Positions 14,521 through 29,288 of a stretch of DNA of 64,000 nucleotides are shown piece by piece. The first letter of the stretch is position 1. The number at the start of each line of letters is the position of its first letter. The position numbers and the translations under genes are program-made. The notes below the pieces were generated by a model. That model had not been told where the DNA came from, did no database searches, and was given only the letters and a program-made list of their open reading frames with translations. The DNA is from Apis mellifera. Its lineage: Eukaryota; Arthropoda; Insecta; Hymenoptera; Apidae. The stretch is from the NCBI RefSeq assembly GCF_003254395.2, contig NC_037640.1:12925289-12989288 (forward strand). The letters are read 5' to 3'.

Positions 14521-14922
14521 ACATGCACTTAATTAATAGGTTAAAAAAATATTCATTGACACGTTGATAATTTTTATACACTTTAATTCATTAAAAGTAT
14601 GAAATATAATATTCGAAATATAATATCCTTCGGCTGCATAAGAATAGAAAATCGTGTAATGAGATAGCAAAACAGAAGTAAAAATTACTTAAACTAAGAA
14701 AATTAAGTTATTATTAGTAAACAAAAAAATATAATATATCGTATGAAATAATCCCAATTGCTCACGAGATAATAATAATTTTCATGCTGGAAACCAAGAA
14801 GAAAACCGTACGTTAAATCGAAAGAAGAGATCGAGTTTCGCAAAAAAACATTCGTAACGAAAGATAACGCTTAATTGTCAACAAACAATGTCCTTCAAAC
14901 AATGTCCTTTCACGTGTATATA
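14521..14922. other. AT-rich unassigned DNA
   Basis: AT-rich sequence following the Tc1-like arm. I see no clear match to the interior of a known element and no gene. Confidence 0.4.
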
Positions 14923-15470
14923 TTTCGTTCATCAAAAATTGCAAAAGTACATATACGTTACATTTATTCGAAATCGAACGAAAAATTTGAAACGAATCGT
15001 ACGCCTCGTTCACGATAAAAAGGAAACAGAGAGAGAGATGGCGGAAACGCAAAGCATATCGGAGTTGTCGCGTTCTCTTATCTGCTCGAACGATATACGA
15101 TTCGAATTTCGTTCATCAAAAATTGCAAAAATATATATATATATATATATATGTACACTTTTTTTATTCGAAATTGAACGAAAAATTTTAAACGAATCGT
15201 ACGCCTCACGATAAAAAGAGAGGAGTTGTCGCGTTCTATCAGCTCGATATAGGCGAAATACGATTCGAATTTCGTTCATCAAAAATTAATAGTCAAAAAT
15301 ATACGTACATATGTACGTTTTTTTTCACTCGAAATTGAACGAAAAAAATTTAAAACGAATCGGTACGCCTCGTTCACGATAAATGCAGGATAAAGAGGAA
15401 AAAGATCGCGGAGTAAAATCGGAGTTGTCGCGTTCTATCGGCTCGGTATAGGCGAAATACGAGGCGAGGC
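14923..15470. repeat. Three-copy tandem repeat, period ~163-184 bp
   Basis: Units begin TTTCGTTCATCAAAAATT at 14923, 15107 and 15270. Each has GAACGAAAAATTT, ACGAATCGTACGCCTC and GGAGTTGTCGCGTTCT in the same order. The second copy has gained a (TA)n run (15131-15152), and an ATACGTACATATGTACG palindrome sits in the third. Open frames across it are by-products. Confidence 0.9.
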
Positions 15471-17188
15471 GAAATATTACGAGGGAAATAGGAGGAGTGG
15501 GGATGGGCGTCGTCGGAGGAGAAAGGGGGCCGATTTTACGAAACCGGGGCGAGGCAGGCGGCCCTGAATGGTGTCGCGGGGTGGGGAGAGGGCATGGATA
15601 ACATTCTATCACGGTGTTCCCGCTCGCGTTACCTCAGAAAGCGAACGAGACTTTACAGGTGCTTGAGCGGATAAGTGGGATTCCAGGCATTTCTTCGCCG
15701 GCCATCCCACCTTTCTCCAACCATGCCGGGAACGTTGTAAAATCTCCCCTCCCTCTCCTTTACCAACTTTCGATATTACGCCGCGATTTATTTACTTACG
15801 CTCCCCCCTCTCCGATAAAATCTACCGAAATTGAAAGTATAACCGATACCACGCTCTCTCATTTTCCTTCTTTACGAACTTCTCTTTCCTCTCCCCTCCT
15901 TTTCTATATCGCCTTTGGGCGATTCGTCCTCCACCTCTCCTCTCCAACAATCGTCTTCATTTTTTGTTAGTACGACTCTTCGCCGTTCCTCTTCCAAAAC
16001 TTTTCCACTTTCGGGACCGAAAGATAGAGAGAGAAAGAGAGAGAGAGATACGAGCATCGCAAAGGATTTCTCGCGCATGCGCGAACGATATCTCTCCGTC
16101 GCTCGAGCAGCGCTCGTCGCCGAGTGTTATTCCACTCGTTTTCTTTCGGAACGAAAGGGAAGCGGTTCGATCGTGCAAACAATTTAATATAAATCGGCCA
16201 TGTTTCGAATTTAATGGGAACGAACGGATCAGATAATAGATGCTAACTGTTTCAATCACTTCTCGAGAGAACTGTTTCAAAGCGAAACAAACGATCATAT
16301 AAATGTACACAATTTCGAGCATGATTTGGATATAAAAGTTAAAACAGCGTTGAACGTACATTCTGTAAACTTTGATATCGCAGTTTCGAGGTGCGCGCGC
16401 ATGCAGTACATACACGTACTGTTGTTCTTGTTGCGTTATCCCGAGTTTTCGTGATTAATAATTATCCGTCGTGTACACGAAAATTCGCGAGTTTCGCTTT
16501 CCTCCTAATAGTTGAATGCGTCTAGAAGGAAACACGTTGTACCGGCTAATTCGTTCCTTTTTTCTTTTTCACGACTTTCACGAAGTTTTTAACGTAGGAA
16601 GCTGCGTCCGAATCGCTTTTCTTTCCCGGAAACTTCTTGTAAAATTACTTTCCACCCGTAAAACTAGCAACGTTATTTATTCCATTACGTAACATTTTTC
16701 GAAAATAATTACGCTAGTCGCTAGTCGATATTCTCGATTCGAGGGAAGAGAAATAAGGGAAAAAACGATGGATTTAAACGACGAGTTTGGAAAAGGTTTT
16801 TGACGACAATCTTCGAATAACGGATCCTTCGATTCTTCGAGCGGCTTGCTTCGAGATTTCTCCTCGGCAAATATCCATTCCATCTCGAATACATAATGGA
16901 ATTTTCGATGCAGATCTACGAGGAATCGGACAGCCGTGGCCTGCAAAAGGGCGCGTTTCGTGTATCGAAGAACAATATCGAGAATCGACGGAATAATTTC
17001 AAGAGGGAGGATGTTCCCGAAAGTGTGGTGACGGAGGGGGGGAGAAAAAAAAGATGATCGTGCAAATAAATTTTACGACCAAGTACGCCTTCAAATTTGA
17101 ATTTTCACGAACGAGAATTATTCGTGCCTTGGGAAGCAAACTTGCCAAACTTTGTTCGTTCGAGTTCCAACTTTCTTATCCCTCGTTG
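15471..17188. other. Unassigned DNA
   Basis: GC-rich to about 15660, pyrimidine-rich to about 15990, a GA-rich patch at 16024-16050, then ordinary AT-rich sequence. One candidate NRF-1/Ewg-type palindrome is listed separately. No exon is supported. Confidence 0.4.
16071..16084. promoter_or_regulatory. Candidate NRF-1/Erect-wing type palindromic site
   Basis: TCGCGCATGCGCGA is a perfect palindrome containing GCGCATGCGC, the consensus bound by NRF-1 in vertebrates and by its insect relative Erect wing. It sits next to a GA-rich patch in a locally CG-rich stretch, so a promoter is conceivable. No initiator or downstream exon could be identified, and a chance match is possible. Confidence 0.25.
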
Positions 17189-17720
17189 TCAAAAGTATAA
17201 AATATGAAAGAATATCATTTTTTTTTTTCGATTACAAAATTCGTCTACGCGTGAAAAAATTTGAGCGAAAGACTTAATTTCGATTCAAAAGTATAAAATA
17301 TGAAAGAATATTTTTTTACAAAATTCGTCTACGCGTGAAAAAATTCGAGCGAAAGACTTAATTTCGATTCAAAAGTATAAAATATGAAAGAATATTTTTT
17401 TACGATTTCAAAATTCGTCTACGCGTGAAAAAATTCGAGCGAAAGACGTAATTTCGATTCAACGTAAACTCAAAAGTATAAAATATGAAAAAATATTTTT
17501 TTACAAAATTCGTCTACGAATCGAATTCGTAAACTCAAAAGTATAAAATACAGAATACCATTTTTTTTTTTTTGATTACGAAATTCGTCTACCTTTTTCG
17601 CATTTAATTTCGATGTCGCGGAATATTTATCAGCGAATCACGAGAAATTCCTTTTTACGCGTGAAAAAATTCGAGCGAACGGAGAAATTCTCGAACGAAA
17701 GACGTAATTTCGAGATTCAA
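17189..17720. repeat. Five-copy tandem repeat, period ~65-101 bp
   Basis: Units begin TCAAAAGTATAAAATA at 17189, 17285, 17369, 17470 and 17535. Each then has a T-run, AAATTCGTCTACG and, in most copies, CGTGAAAAAATTCGAGCGAAAG. The last copy is truncated and scrambled to 17720. It is a local tandem duplication with no coding content. Confidence 0.9.
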
Positions 17721-19490
<1,770 letters not shown>

Positions 19491-20942
19491 GAGGGGGGGG
19501 GAGGATATTGGATGTTTCGTCGAACGCCGGTTTGGAGGAAAGAAGGGGGGGGGGAGGAATCGAGATCAAACGTTTTTCATATTTCACGTTACCCTGTTTT
19601 TCACGGATTTAACGTTATCTCGTTGAAAAATGACATCTTCCTCCTCCGAACTCTGATCCCGGATTATACTCTTTAATCGGTAATAACCGAGGCCAATATC
19701 CAGGTTCGGGTTCCCTTCCCATTATTTGAACGATGCTCCTAACTAATTCGTAATAATTCTCTTCCCCAATCTCGGTAAATACACGGGATGGAATAATATT
19801 CATCGTCGAAAAGTTTACAAGCGGAATTGCGTTGGATACGAGCGTATCACAATTTTCGATCGTAAACGATTAATATTTTCACGAGAAATTGCGTATTCAT
19901 CAATGAACGTGTATATTTTTTCTTTTTTTTCTTTTGCGCAGATTTCGATTGATCCGTTGAAGAATAAAATAGGCGCCATTTTATTTTCAGCGAGGAATAA
20001 ATCGATAATTAAATTAACTATGTCGATACATTTAAATTCCATATATATATATATATAATTACTTGGAGAGATCATCTCCAGGGATAAATATTAATTTTTC
20101 AAAGCTTAAGCATTTTAATACTTTCTTCAATTTTCTCATGACACTCTTGTTCGTTAATCTGCAATTGGAGGGGAGGGGAAAAATGGGACGTGACAGAATT
20201 GAACGAGTCACAAACAAAGGTGTTTCGCGTCAAAGGGCGGTGAAACGAATGAAATAAGCTGACCCGTGAATCTTTTATAAGATTTCACTTAGACGTTTCC
20301 TTCTCGAGTGGAAGATGCAGAATACGCGGCAAGAGCACGTATCCGTGCTTCAATGCCTGGCCGAAAAGAAAAACCATCTCTCCTTCTACAGTCGCGCGGG
20401 CTACGTGTAAAGTGGCGATTGAACGTCTCCCCTCCCATCGTAATATATATCTCTTCCACGATCTCGAGCACGCTTCAGTTACGCGTTTAGTTTATTGCGA
20501 GCAACTTCGAGTCGAAAGCTTAAACCGGCGACACTGCGCGAAAGTGTGAATGTTACGATAAATTCTCTGCATGGTTCGGGGGGAGAAAAAGTCGATCCGA
20601 CAACACCGCGTATTTCTTTCCATCCGAATCGAACCACTTTCCGAATTACGTCCGTCGTTAATCTTCCGAGAAACCGATCGAGGATTCATTTACCATGGAA
20701 ACCATCCGCCAGTCATTGGATCCTCTCCAGAAATCCGGCTGTGTATAAATTTGTGGCTCGAAATAGGCGAAAAATTATGTAAATAAATTTTAAATAACGG
20801 ATATGCTTAATATAAAATTATAGAAATATGAAATTCCATCGATCGTGATCTTAGAAAATCATTGGTTCACAACGATGGAGACAAATTATTATCATCAAAG
20901 ATAGTACGAAATATTAATGTTGAATAATATCGCATATATGAA
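19491..20942. other. Unassigned DNA
   Basis: G-runs at 19491-19502 and 19546-19555, a (TA)n run at 20042-20056, otherwise mixed unique-looking sequence. No exon, RNA or mobile element recognised. Confidence 0.4.
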
Positions 20943-21555
20943 GCGTTCGAATACTTTTCTAACCGTACGTATCTAATAATAATAAATATAAACGTATTAT
21001 AACTTTGTGTGTCATTAAAGTGATGAATCATTTTCAAATTTTATTTACCTAATCTTGAGATTTCCCTTCTACCATTCTACACCTGTCATTGTCTTAAACA
21101 AATTCCTTTAATTCGTTTATATTTAATTCGTCAAAATTGCAAATATGTAAACGTTCGAACACTTTCGTTATCCACTGTAGGTACAGTCGCGCGTTTTAAA
21201 AAGTTTTGCACAAATCGTAATACGTTTATTAGCAGAATATTACAGAAAATTTTCTTATCAACACAGTAACTCTTGCGTATTTCAAAGTCAAACGTGTCGT
21301 TGTGCGAAAATTTTGTCGCGATATAGTTGTGGATTGTAAAAGTCTTTACACGTGTTTTACGCGGATCGTAATACGTTTATTAATAGAATATTACAGAAAA
21401 GTTTGTCATCAACGTGGTAACTCCTGTTTAATCGTATTTCCAAGTCAAAATGTTGTTATGCGAAAATTTTGTCGCGATATAGCTACACTTCCTTTACCAT
21501 GTATATTTCGTTCGTCGCAAATATAACCGTCCGAATACTTTCGTTACCGACCGTA
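20943..21555 (-). mobile_element. Tc1-like terminal sequences, three copies, right side of an inverted pair
   Basis: Reverse-oriented terminal motifs lie at 20943-20967, 21151-21179 and 21527-21555. They read outward as GTTCGAA, then ACTTTCGTTA, then a CACTGTA-like or ACCGTA end. The 21030-21300 stretch matches 14287-14520 in reverse complement. A 151-bp tandem duplication is present, with CGTAATACGTTTATTA at 21216 and 21367 and GCGAAAATTTTGTCGCGATA in both copies. No transposase coding sequence is visible. Confidence 0.55.
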
Positions 21556-23509
21556 CATGTATACGACTTTTTCCATGCTCGTCCCACGAATCTCTCGTTA
21601 CTCCTCTACGTATTTCGCTATTTTTTTCCACGAAACTTTGTTTACGTGAAGCGCGTTGAACTTTCCGATCGAATTTTTCTCCTTTCTCGAACCGAATGAA
21701 ATTTCACTGTTTATTTTCATAAAACCTTAAAGAACGTAGCTGCATCTCGAGTTGACTCGAACGGATTCAAACGAGATATCGGAAAAGTATGGCGACGGAG
21801 ACGATCGTTACGCGAATAAATATTCGTAAAAATTATTTTCGTCGATTATCCAAAAATTTTTTCTCCGATTTCGCAATTCGTCTCGAAACGATTTTTCTTC
21901 ATATAAAGAATAATAAATAAATATAAACAATCTATCTATTATTTTCTTCGAATATATTTCGAAAAATGTTTCACGTTTTAATCCATCGAGCGGAAATTTA
22001 AAAATTCTCTGCAGGGAGAAAAATGCTTTTAGATGATTGCAGGAGATCGAGAGTGACATGGCGAAATGTATGCATTAAAAATAAAGAAAGAGAGGGAAAA
22101 AAAAGATGGCTACAAGGTTGAAAACATTAAAGTCCGGTAAAGTAACAAAAAGCAACTTATTCGCGTAGGAATTTTTTTCTTTCTTTGCCCCTCCCAGTTT
22201 ATCAATTTTTATCAAGTTTGTAAGTCAAATTACAATCCTTTGGAAAAAGGGATAAAAAGACTCGGAAGGAAATCATTAAGAAGGAGAATCTTAATCCGGC
22301 TAATTGTAGCCGCCGTAAATGAAATTATGAAATTAATTTGCATTAGAAAACCAAGAACGTTTCCATTCTACTTTGGCCGCGTTAACTTATTCTATGAATA
22401 CGAAAGCGTCGAGGAATTAAAAAAAGAGGAGGAAATATATAAAATGAGAAAAATGTCTGATAAAGAAAGAGAGAGAGAGAGAGGGGAAGGTGAACATTTT
22501 TTTTAAACGTACTTTTCAACGCGATATTCGTTTTAGAAAAATTTCAAATTCGTTTCTCAAGAAATTCTCATTCCGTTTTTTTTTTTTCTTTTCTAAAAAT
22601 GAAAATACAAATATTCTCCGTTACACGAATCATTCATATATTCCTGCTTTATCCGATTACAAAGAAACTCTCCAGTTTATCGGGTTGGAATTTCAGTTAA
22701 TGTTCCGATCGAATCTACTTACCCGAACGTGAGCTCCACTGATCGAAGATAGTCGAACTTGCACGAAGTTACACGAACTGTTCGAAGGAGAAACGGTCCG
22801 AATATTCCATTCTATCTTCGCTCGAATATCAACCGTAAATATCAATTATTCTTTCCTTTTCTCTTTTTCAATTTATTTATTCGCCACTTGGTCGAAATTC
22901 TTAAAAAAAAAAAAAAAAGAAAAAAAGCCTCGAAAGAATCGTTTAAAGTTCTTACGAAATCTTCTTATATATATATCGCTGCTCTCGTCGGAATTTAACA
23001 TCGCATCGAGAAGAAAGAAATATCGATCGGAAGAAGATTGTCCTCTCCTCTTCGTTTGTATTATTAATTACAGCTTTTTCCATTATCCCTACTCCTCTGT
23101 CGTGTCAAACAAGGAAAGTTTGAGAATCATTAAACGAATCCTTTTTTTATTTCTCCAATCCATTCCAATGTTTTGTATTCGAACACCTGGTAAGAGCGTT
23201 TCGTAAGAGCAACTTACAGTGTTTCTAAAAATGCGTGCATTCCAAGCTGGTGAAATAGAGAACGTGATTGGAATTAATGTGGACGAGACAGGTAACGGGT
23301 CCAGAGTTCATTTATTTTTTGTAAAAGCTCTCTATTCGTCATTGTTATATATATATGTATAAACAACGCATTCGGGAAGAGGTGTGACGAGTGAAAGGGG
23401 GGGAATGGTGGAACACGGGGAGCGTGGAATGATAAATAAGTGAACGAATCGCTGGGCGGACCCTTGCGACTCCTCTTCACGGTGAAGTACGCGCGTTTAT
23501 TAACGGACA
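21556..23509. other. Unassigned DNA; possible conserved block near 22110-22390
   Basis: AT-rich with homopolymers (22570-22590, 22902-22926). The stretch at 22110-22390 is low in repeats and has TTAATCCGGCTAATTG and ATTTGCATTAG words that transcription factors commonly bind. This is only suggestive. No gene. Confidence 0.3.
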
Positions 23510-24580
23510 TTTTTTTTTTTTTCCAACTCTGGCAATCTGTCGGTCCCTCGAAACCGATGAGCCACGTTCCGGGAAAAATGTTTCTATCCGCGTGGAAATT
23601 TGTCACAATTCCTGTTATTTTTGTAATGATTAAATTGGTAAATATTTATTGTTTCTTTATTCCTTGTTGTTCAAAGTGGAACAACAAGACTTTCGATCTG
23701 ACCGAGCAAGTAGTATGAATCGGTCATTAGTGAAACAAGATAGTATTACTTTTTTCTTTTTTCTCCAACCTTTGAAATCAACGAGCTACGTTCCAAAAAA
23801 AATGTTTCTATTCGTATTATATACTTATTTTGGATTCGGTCATCACAATTTCTGTTATTTTTTTAATAATTAAATCGATAAATTTTTACAATTTCTTTAT
23901 TCCTTATCGTCCAAAGTGGAACGAAAAGACTTTCGATTTGACCGAGCAAGTAGCGTGGATCAGTCATTGGAAAAACAGGATAATATTATTTTTTTTTTTC
24001 CAACGATGAGCTACATTCCAAGAAAAATATTTCTATTTGTATTAAATTCATCACAATTCCTCTTATTCTTCGACATTTTTTAATAATTAAATCGCTAAAT
24101 TTCTACACTTTCTTTATTCCTCGTCGCCGAAAGTGGAACGAAAAGACTTTCGATCTGACCAAGCAAGTAGTGTGGATCAATTATTAGTGAAACAAGATAA
24201 TATTTTTTTTTCCAACGATGAGCCACATTTTAGGAAAAATATTTCTATTTGTATTAGATTTATCACAATTCTACTTATTCTTCGACATTCTTTAATCGCT
24301 AAATTCCACTTTCTTTATTCCTCGTCGCCCAAAGTGAAACGAAAAGACTTTCGATCTGACTGAGCAAGTAGTATGAATCGGTCATTGATGAAACAAGATA
24401 GTATTACTTTTTTTCTTTTTTCTCCAACCTTCGAAATCGATGAACCACGTTCCAGGAAAAATATTTCTATTAGATTCGTCACAATTCCTGTTATTTTTCC
24501 TGTCATTCTCTAATAATTAAATCGCTAAATTCCTACACTTTCTTTATTCCTCATCCCAAACGAATAGAAACAAAAAAGCT
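23510..24580. repeat. Tandem repeat of ~200-240 bp, about five copies
   Basis: The word GACTTTCGATCTGAC (or a one-base variant) recurs at 23688, 23928, 24145 and 24346. Each is preceded by TTCTTTATTCC and AAAGTGGAACG. Each is followed by CGAGCAAGTAGT, a T-run, CCAACGATGAGCCAC and GGAAAAATATTTCTAT. The first copy (from 23510) and the last (to 24580) are partial. I do not recognise it as a known transposon. Confidence 0.9.
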
Positions 24581-25661
<1,081 letters not shown>

Positions 25662-25721
<60 letters not shown>

Positions 25722-25727
25722 ATATAG
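25662..25727. repeat. (TA)n microsatellite with short GT tail
   Basis: About 25 TA units followed by GTGTGTG and TATATA. Confidence 0.95.
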
Positions 25728-26690
25728 TTTTCTTGTAAAGTATTTCTCTAAATCTGAAAGGAAAGGAAGAAGGAGGATTTTATTCGGGCAAACGCTGCAA
25801 CTTTGCTTAATCATTTCCGTGAGCTAGATATTTCTCGTCGATTTCTTTTCTTTTTTTTTTTTTTTTGATAAGGAAAATGTGTTTTGAAAAGGAAAATTAA
25901 TAAGTTCGAAAATGGGTTTAAAATTCGTTGGATTCAATCGATATTTTATTTTTTAGCCTTTCTCGATGTTTCGATGATCGATTTTATTTTATTTTTATAT
26001 TATTTATTTATATTTATATTTATATTTTGTATTATTTTATTTTTATTTTGATACGTGTTTTGTTAAATAAAAGAAGAAAAATCTAAGAACTAAATTCGAA
26101 AATGAATTTAAAATTAAATTTAATTGATATTTTATTTCTTATCTTTTCGGCTTTCTCGATATTTCGTGATCGATTTTATTTTTTTTATTTTATTTATATA
26201 TATTTATATTTATATTTATATTTATATTTTATATTATTTTATTTTCGATTTTTTTTATTTTATTTTTATTTTGTTAAGTAAAAAATACGTGTTTTGTTAA
26301 GTAAAAAAAGAAAAATCTGAGACGTAAATTCGAAAATTAATTTAAAATTTGAAATTGAAATTAATCAACATTTTTATCTTGATACGTGTTTTGTACAAAA
26401 AGAAATTTAAGAATTAAGTTCGAAAACGAATTTAAAATTCATAGGATTCAATCGATATTTTATTTTTTATTCTTTCGTTTTCGATGTTTCGTTGATCGTC
26501 ATCGATTTCATTTTGAAGTAAAAAAAAAATTTGAGAATTAAATTCGAAAATGAATTTAAAATTGAATTTGAAATTGAGTTTAATGAACATTTTATTTTTT
26601 ATCCCTTCGTTTTCGATGTTTCTCGTCGATACGTGCTTTGTAAAAAAAGAAAAATCTAAGAACTAAATGTTTTATCGAATTCTATCAATT
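25728..26690. repeat. AT-rich diverged tandem array, ~90-230-bp spacing
   Basis: From about 25860 a unit with AAATTCGAAAATGAATTTAA (or variants) recurs near 25905, 26092, 26327, 26417 and 26540. It is linked to GATATTTTATTTTTTA, TCGATGTTTCG and ATACGTGTTTTGT. T/A-rich simple sequence separates the copies. No coding content. Confidence 0.7.
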
Positions 26691-26934
26691 TCGAATCAAT
26701 TATTTTCATCCGTTCTCCATGTTTCTCGAAATTTGTTTAAACCGTTTCCTCGAACGAAACGTTTGAATTTATCAAGCGTCTCTTCTTTACGCGCGAAATT
26801 CTGACGAAAAGTCCTCTCCTTCGTTACACCAGTCTCAAACGAAATGCCAACTTTTTCACGACACTTGTTCCACCTTTTACAACGCCAATACGAAATATCT
26901 CTCTCCTCAAATCTCTCTTAAGAATAATTCTTAC

Positions 26935-27207
26935 GTTAAGTTGGAAAGAAAGTTTAACTAATTTAATAAATTCAAATGCACGTATCTTAGCTCAAACTTT
27001 ATTAAACTCAAAATTGCAATCGATACACGATTTTGAAACAAGTTTTGTTATTCCGCTTCAATAAAATTTTGGAATAGGAAAGTTAATATCATATTTTTCA
27101 CACCACGAAAATTATACACAAATGCAATTTAACACCAGGTTAACGTCGAAAATTGAGCATTTCAAAATGAAAATAACAAAAAAATTAATATATTTCAACA
27201 ACTCCTT
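26935..27207 (-). mobile_element. Deleted mariner-like element, 273 bp
   Basis: The + strand starts with TTAAGTTGGAAAGAAAGTTT, a mariner-type terminal repeat. Read on the minus strand, the adjacent part gives a decayed transposase C-terminus: FY, a stop, SGITKLVS, CIDCN. This is the end region of mariner transposases (usually a KLV..RWQKCID..G motif). The far side (27117-27207) resembles the 5' end of the copies at 31.1-31.7 and 40.7-41.3 kb. Everything between the 5' end and the C-terminus is deleted, so the copy cannot move on its own. Confidence 0.65.
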
Positions 27208-28226
27208 TTCGCACAATTCCCCATAAATAAATAAACTCCCCTGCACACGCTTTTCAATCATGGTCGAACACACAGAACTCGAAACGTTAGGATTCGATTC
27301 GAAAAAATTGAAGATCGTTCCCTCAACGTGAACGCCTCGAGAAAACCAGCATTCCAGCGTCGATCTTCCCCGTACGTACGTATATTCATGGCTGGTTGCA
27401 ACAGAGCTCGGCAGTTTGTTGAAAGCGACGGAAACTGGACAGAAACGGAATCCACGGCTGATTAAGGGAATTAGACAGCCGTTCCGTGGACTCCATTTAA
27501 CTGGAACACGCGCCGCGTTACTATTCATCGTTGCGGATCCACCCAACTGTTCCTCGAGCGACAGCTGCCAGTCCGACGAGCTCTCCCTTCCACCAACGAG
27601 TCGACCACGATTCCCGCGCTAGGATCAGTTCCGTTCCGCGGATCCCTCGATCCACGCTCCATCTACCTTTCCAAGTTTGTCGCTTCTTAGATATGCCACG
27701 AGTTGTATGTAATTTTCCAATAAACTCTGTCCTCGTGTAATTTGGAATAAACAATATTAGAAATTTATTTTACGTAAGATCGTTCTTTTTTTTGATTTTA
27801 TCATTTTTTTATATATATCATATATATATCAGGAATGTTTATCGATCATAGAATATATCGATTCGTTACATAGTAATTAAGTGTATATCAAATTGTGGTC
27901 AAATTTCGTTGTTTCCTTGATATTTATTTATTACATATATTATTATATTTATTATATTTATTCGTCCGCGAGATGGATATGCCAACCTACGAAATCAAAA
28001 GCGTATCGCGGGGCCAGTTTCGCGATTAGCCGCGACAAAAGCACTCGCCTGTTTGTTGTTCGTCCGCTGGCCAACAGAGAGCGCGCACGATTCCCGTGTA
28101 ATTGCGTTTGCCAGGCGATCCCAACGGGGACAGCGAAACGAGAATCCCATTATCCATGCGCGTGTCATACAAACCGTGTCTCGAGGTAAACGATACTCTC
28201 GAAATCATGGCAAACCTCTTTGTCCT
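27208..28226. other. Unassigned DNA
   Basis: GC-richer block at 27300-27700, then AT-rich with TATATC repeats near 27810-27830, then mixed sequence. No credible exon or RNA. Confidence 0.4.
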
Positions 28227-28366
28227 CGTTTCGAAGCTTTCTTCCACGACTCCCAGCTCTATTATAACTCGTCTCGATAAAGATGATTGCCTAGCGTCAT
28301 TTCGAAGCTTACTTCGACGATTCCCTGCTCTACTTTATCCACGCGTAATTCGATAAAGATTGCGTT
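28227..28366. repeat. Two-copy tandem duplication, period 71 bp
   Basis: TTTCGAAGCTT begins at 28229 (with one change) and 28300. Both are followed by similar CGACGATTCCC(A/T)GCTCTA and CGATAAAGAT words. The copies are clearly diverged. Confidence 0.75.
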
Positions 28367-28533
28367 TATCCAGCTATTAAAACAGGGGGAGGGTCGAAGT
28401 TATTTTTACATCAACGTGCAAGCTTATCTATTTTATTAGCCTATTTTATGACATCGGTTTCGTCCTGGAGCCGTTTTAAAATACGTTTCGTCCGTCTGTT
28501 TTAAAACTTTTTTCTTTACGCCGTTCGATATGG

Positions 28534-29130
28534 ATGGCCAGTGGAAGCGTTTGCGGCGTTGCCATGTTTCGTTGCTTCCAAAAAGCTGATGGCGCAAATG
28601 ATATCGCACGCGAGATTTGGCTACTGTTCACGGGAGCGGTACTACGAGTATTACGATCGTCCGTGGTCGGTTTAAGGGATTCAGAGCTGGCAATTTTCAC
28701 TCGAAAGTCGAAAGACGCAATGGTCTGCTCGCTCAAAATCCACGAAACAGTGAAACTAACGTTTCCAAGACAATGATACGTGACAGCGACACGAAAGAGA
28801 TTCTTTCTTAAAGAGTCTTGGATCTTCTATCGAAATTTGCATCGAAAACGCACCTTCAACTGTCGCGGAGCGTGAACTTCACCGAACAAAGTTCTTTCGG
28901 TCTACTACGAGCTTCTCTTGAGATCGATTTTGTAAAACATCTTCTCGACGAATCGAAAGTAGCGAGAAAACGGCCAAAGTCGACGATGGCTGTGAGAGAA
29001 AACCTGTTACGAGTTCTCTCCACGATGAATGCTTGGCGAAATGAAAACGCAGCTCGAGCAATATTTTGCGATATAAGCCCCAACAATTTTGGGAATAATA
29101 ATAAGACGGAGGAAAGTGATGAAGAGTAAC
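28534..29130 (+). pseudogene. Mariner transposase pseudogene (N-terminal to central part)
   Basis: A relic of a mariner transposase, the enzyme that cuts and pastes mariner DNA at TA sites. The N-terminal part reads VAMFRCFQKADGANDIA near 28558. After one frameshift comes ATVHGSGTTSITIV (from 28620), then FKGFRAGNFHSKVERRNG (28671-28724), the helix-turn-helix end and linker shared by mellifera/cecropia-type mariners. The sequence from 28790 to about 28915 matches the minus-strand copy at 37.4-37.5 kb, ending at YYELL. The DNA between linker and centre is deleted, and the part after 28920 is too decayed to assign. No terminal repeats were found. Confident as mariner; the exact borders are uncertain. 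Confidence 0.8.
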
Positions 29131-29256
29131 GCGATGAATCAAAAGCCTTGAAACAGCAAATATCGCGTATCCATTTCGCATCGAGGAAAAAGAAGGAAAC
29201 TTATGGGACACCGTGATACAAAGCTTTGCCACGATATGAAAGGCAAACAGAGGTAA

Positions 29257-29288
<32 letters not shown>

